Origin: Acidimicrobiales bacterium
Lineage (GTDB): Bacteria; Actinomycetota; Acidimicrobiia; Acidimicrobiales; JACCXE01
Assembly (NCBI GenBank): GCA_035546775.1
Contig: DASZWD010000061.1
Span: 1 to 64,000 of the forward strand
Reading direction: 5' to 3'
DNA: 64,000 nt
Below the pieces are notes generated by a model that searched no databases, was not told where the DNA came from, and saw only the letters and a list, made by a program, of their open reading frames with translations. A program made the translations under genes and the position numbers. Positions 62,654-64,000 of this stretch are shown piece by piece; the first letter of the stretch is position 1, and every line of letters starts with the position of its first letter.

Positions 62654-63364
62654 ATAGAAACCCCGACCGTCACTGTCGAGCGCGCGCCGCGCTCGGAGAT
62701 CCGCCTCTACGACGTCGTCGCCGTCTTCTTCTTCTCGATCGTCACCGGCAGCATCGGGATCGGGATCGGCAACTCGATCGGGGGGACGGGGTCGTACGCC
62801 GAGACGATCGGCAGCCTTGTGGGCCTGTGGTTCGGCCTGATCCCCGGCGCCATCCTCGTGTGCCGGCTGCGTGGGACGGGCAGCCTGGTCAAGGACCTCG
62901 GGCTCACCTTCCGCTTCCCGGCTGACCTCATCGGGATCCCGGCGGGGCTGGCGTCGCAGTTCGTCCTGCTGCCGCTGATCTACGTCGTCGTGCAGCTCTT
63001 CGTGAGCCACGACCTCACCAAGGATCTCCAGAAGCCGGCGCAAGATCTCACCGACAACGCCCACGGCACCGGCTTCTGGCTCCTGGCCGTGCTCCTGGTC
63101 GTCGGCGCGCCGCTCGTGGAAGAGATCTTCTACCGCGGCATGTTGCTGCGGTCGCTGAAGCGCTCGCTACCGCCCTGGCCCGCGATCGTCACGTGCGGCG
63201 TCGTGTTCGGCGCCGCCCACTTCGACCTGGTGACCTTGCCCGGGCTCGCGGCGTTCGGCATCGTGCTCGCTTGGCTCTCCCACCGCTCCGACCGCCTCGG
63301 GCCGAACATCCTCGCCCACGCCGCGTTCAACGCGGCCACCGTCGTGGCGCTGTGGCATGGCTGA
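62654..63364 (+). CDS. CPBP family intramembrane metalloprotease, apparent ATA start
   Basis: The conserved part has the CPBP (Abi/CaaX protease-like) motifs APLVEEIFYRGMLLRSL (the EExxxR site), VVFGAAHFDLVT and ILAHAAFNAATVV, with several membrane helices. CPBP proteases cut prenylated or membrane substrates; the target here is unknown. The only canonical start, GTG 62819, would remove a complete N-terminal helix (VVAVFFFSIVTGSIGIGIG). The open frame continues back to the DUF3499 stop. It contains no ATG, GTG, TTG or CTG but has ATA at 62654, six bases after TAACCT, giving 236 residues that begin (I/M)ETPTVTVERAPRSE. I annotate that start, but GTG 62819 (181 residues) remains possible. Confidence 0.75.
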   Translation: METPTVTVERAPRSEIRLYDVVAVFFFSIVTGSIGIGIGNSIGGTGSYAETIGSLVGLWFGLIPGAILVCRLRGTGSLVKDLGLTFRFPADLIGIPAGLASQFVLLPLIYVVVQLFVSHDLTKDLQKPAQDLTDNAHGTGFWLLAVLLVVGAPLVEEIFYRGMLLRSLKRSLPPWPAIVTCGVVFGAAHFDLVTLPGLAAFGIVLAWLSHRSDRLGPNILAHAAFNAATVVALWHG

Positions 63365-64000
63365 CCCCGCAGTCCGCACCGAACCCGTCAAAATGAGCGG
63401 CGTGGACGAGGCCAAGCGCATCCGGATCGAGCGCGCCATCACCGTGGCGGTGCTCGTGGCGGCCGTCGCCTTCACCTTCGCCCACCTGCACCCGAACCTG
63501 CTGTTCACCAACACCACGACGGCCGGTGGCGACATGGGTGCCCACGTGTGGACCCCCGCCTACCTGCGCGACCACCTCTTGCCCCACGGCCGCCTCACCG
63601 GTTGGGCCCCCGACTGGTACGGCGGTTTCCCCGCGCTCACCTTCTACTTCCCGCTGCCGAGTCTGCTGATCGTCCTCGCCGACCTCGTGATGCCCTACAA
63701 CATCGCGTTCAAGCTGATCTCGGTCTCGGGTCTGTTGACGCTGCCCGTCGCCGTGTGGTTCTTCGCCAAGAGCCTGCGGCTGCGCTTCCCCGGCCCGGCG
63801 CTGATCGCGTTGGCGACGGTGCCGTTCATGTTCGACCGCACCTTCACGATCTACGGCGGCAACATCGCGTCGACGCTGGCGGGCGAGTTCGCCATGTCGA
63901 TCAGCCTCTCGTTCTGCCTCGTGTTCCTCGGGTTGTTCAACCGTGTGCTCGAGACGGGCAAGCACAAGACCCTGTGCGCCCTGATGCTGGCGTGCACCGG
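63357..64000 (+). CDS. polytopic membrane protein, PTPS-related family (partial, 3' end outside window)
   Basis: This is the first 214 codons of a gene cut by the window end. ATG 63357 overlaps the CPBP stop by eight bases; a second ATG lies at 63393. The product has a first helix (AITVAVLVAAVAFTFAHL) and an external loop with TTAGGDMGAHVWTPAYLRD. The signature WAPDWYGGFPALTFYFPLPS and further helices follow. The GFPxxxFYFPLP pattern is typical of large 6-pyruvoyl-tetrahydropterin-synthase-related membrane proteins, thought to be GT-C-like glycosyltransferases. The aspartate in the first loop fits that idea. No C-terminal information is available. Confidence 0.72.
   Translation, partial: MADPAVRTEPVKMSGVDEAKRIRIERAITVAVLVAAVAFTFAHLHPNLLFTNTTTAGGDMGAHVWTPAYLRDHLLPHGRLTGWAPDWYGGFPALTFYFPLPSLLIVLADLVMPYNIAFKLISVSGLLTLPVAVWFFAKSLRLRFPGPALIALATVPFMFDRTFTIYGGNIASTLAGEFAMSISLSFCLVFLGLFNRVLETGKHKTLCALMLACT

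Overview
The window is a 64 kb stretch of a high-GC (roughly 70% by eye), densely packed chromosome from an actinomycete. The best fit is the class Acidimicrobiia or a close relative. Pointers are coenzyme F420 genes, KorAB, a biotin-carboxylase/BCCP acyl-CoA carboxylase subunit, a mycobacterial-type LpdA, DUF3499, DUF5719, a LytR-CpsA-Psr ligase and SpoIID/LytB. The placement is inferred from gene content, not from a marker gene. I see no tRNA, rRNA, CRISPR array, insertion sequence or phage gene, and no stretch over 300 bases lacks a gene.

Layout. 1-16.8 kb is central and acyl-CoA metabolism: korAB, an acyl-CoA mutase large subunit, lpdA, a phosphoesterase lipoprotein, a peptidoglycan amidase, an M20 amidohydrolase, a VOC protein, an acyl-CoA carboxylase alpha chain facing its biotin ligase birA, pabBC, an acyl-CoA dehydrogenase and clpP. 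16.8-58.6 kb is a large envelope-polysaccharide locus. It holds about a dozen glycosyltransferase modules, an LCP ligase, dTDP-rhamnose genes (rfbA, B and D, but no C), UDP-glucuronate and UDP-xylose genes, another nucleotide-sugar dehydrogenase, several epimerases, a sugar-1-phosphate nucleotidyltransferase and a Wzm/Wzt exporter. It also holds large membrane proteins, a SpoIID/propeller protein and a DUF5719 protein, with cofD/cofE embedded. 58.6-64 kb holds an MFS transporter, a membrane thioredoxin, ftsH, DUF3499, a CPBP protease and the start of a PTPS-related membrane protein.

How the genes work together (inference). Activated sugars are made in the cytoplasm, assembled by cytoplasmic glycosyltransferases, exported by the Wzm/Wzt ABC transporter or extended outside by membrane transferases, and attached to peptidoglycan by the LCP protein. 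The order LCP / rml / WbbL-like / nucleotidyltransferase / F420 genes recalls the mycobacterial Rv3261-Rv3267 neighbourhood.

Expression signals. Within operons, stop and start codons overlap as GTGA, ATGA or TTGA again and again. At operon heads there is usually no Shine-Dalgarno sequence but a TANNNT hexamer 6-11 bases before the start codon, which suggests leaderless or nearly leaderless mRNAs. In four places this hexamer begins exactly on the stop codon of the upstream gene. One such hexamer (62642) lies six bases before an ATA codon that seems to be the start of the CPBP gene. Other highlights are a methyltransferase-GT2-GT4 triple fusion, a GT4 gene split in two with its second half fused to another GT4, a SpoIID domain joined to propeller-like repeats, and a perfect 25-bp inverted repeat.
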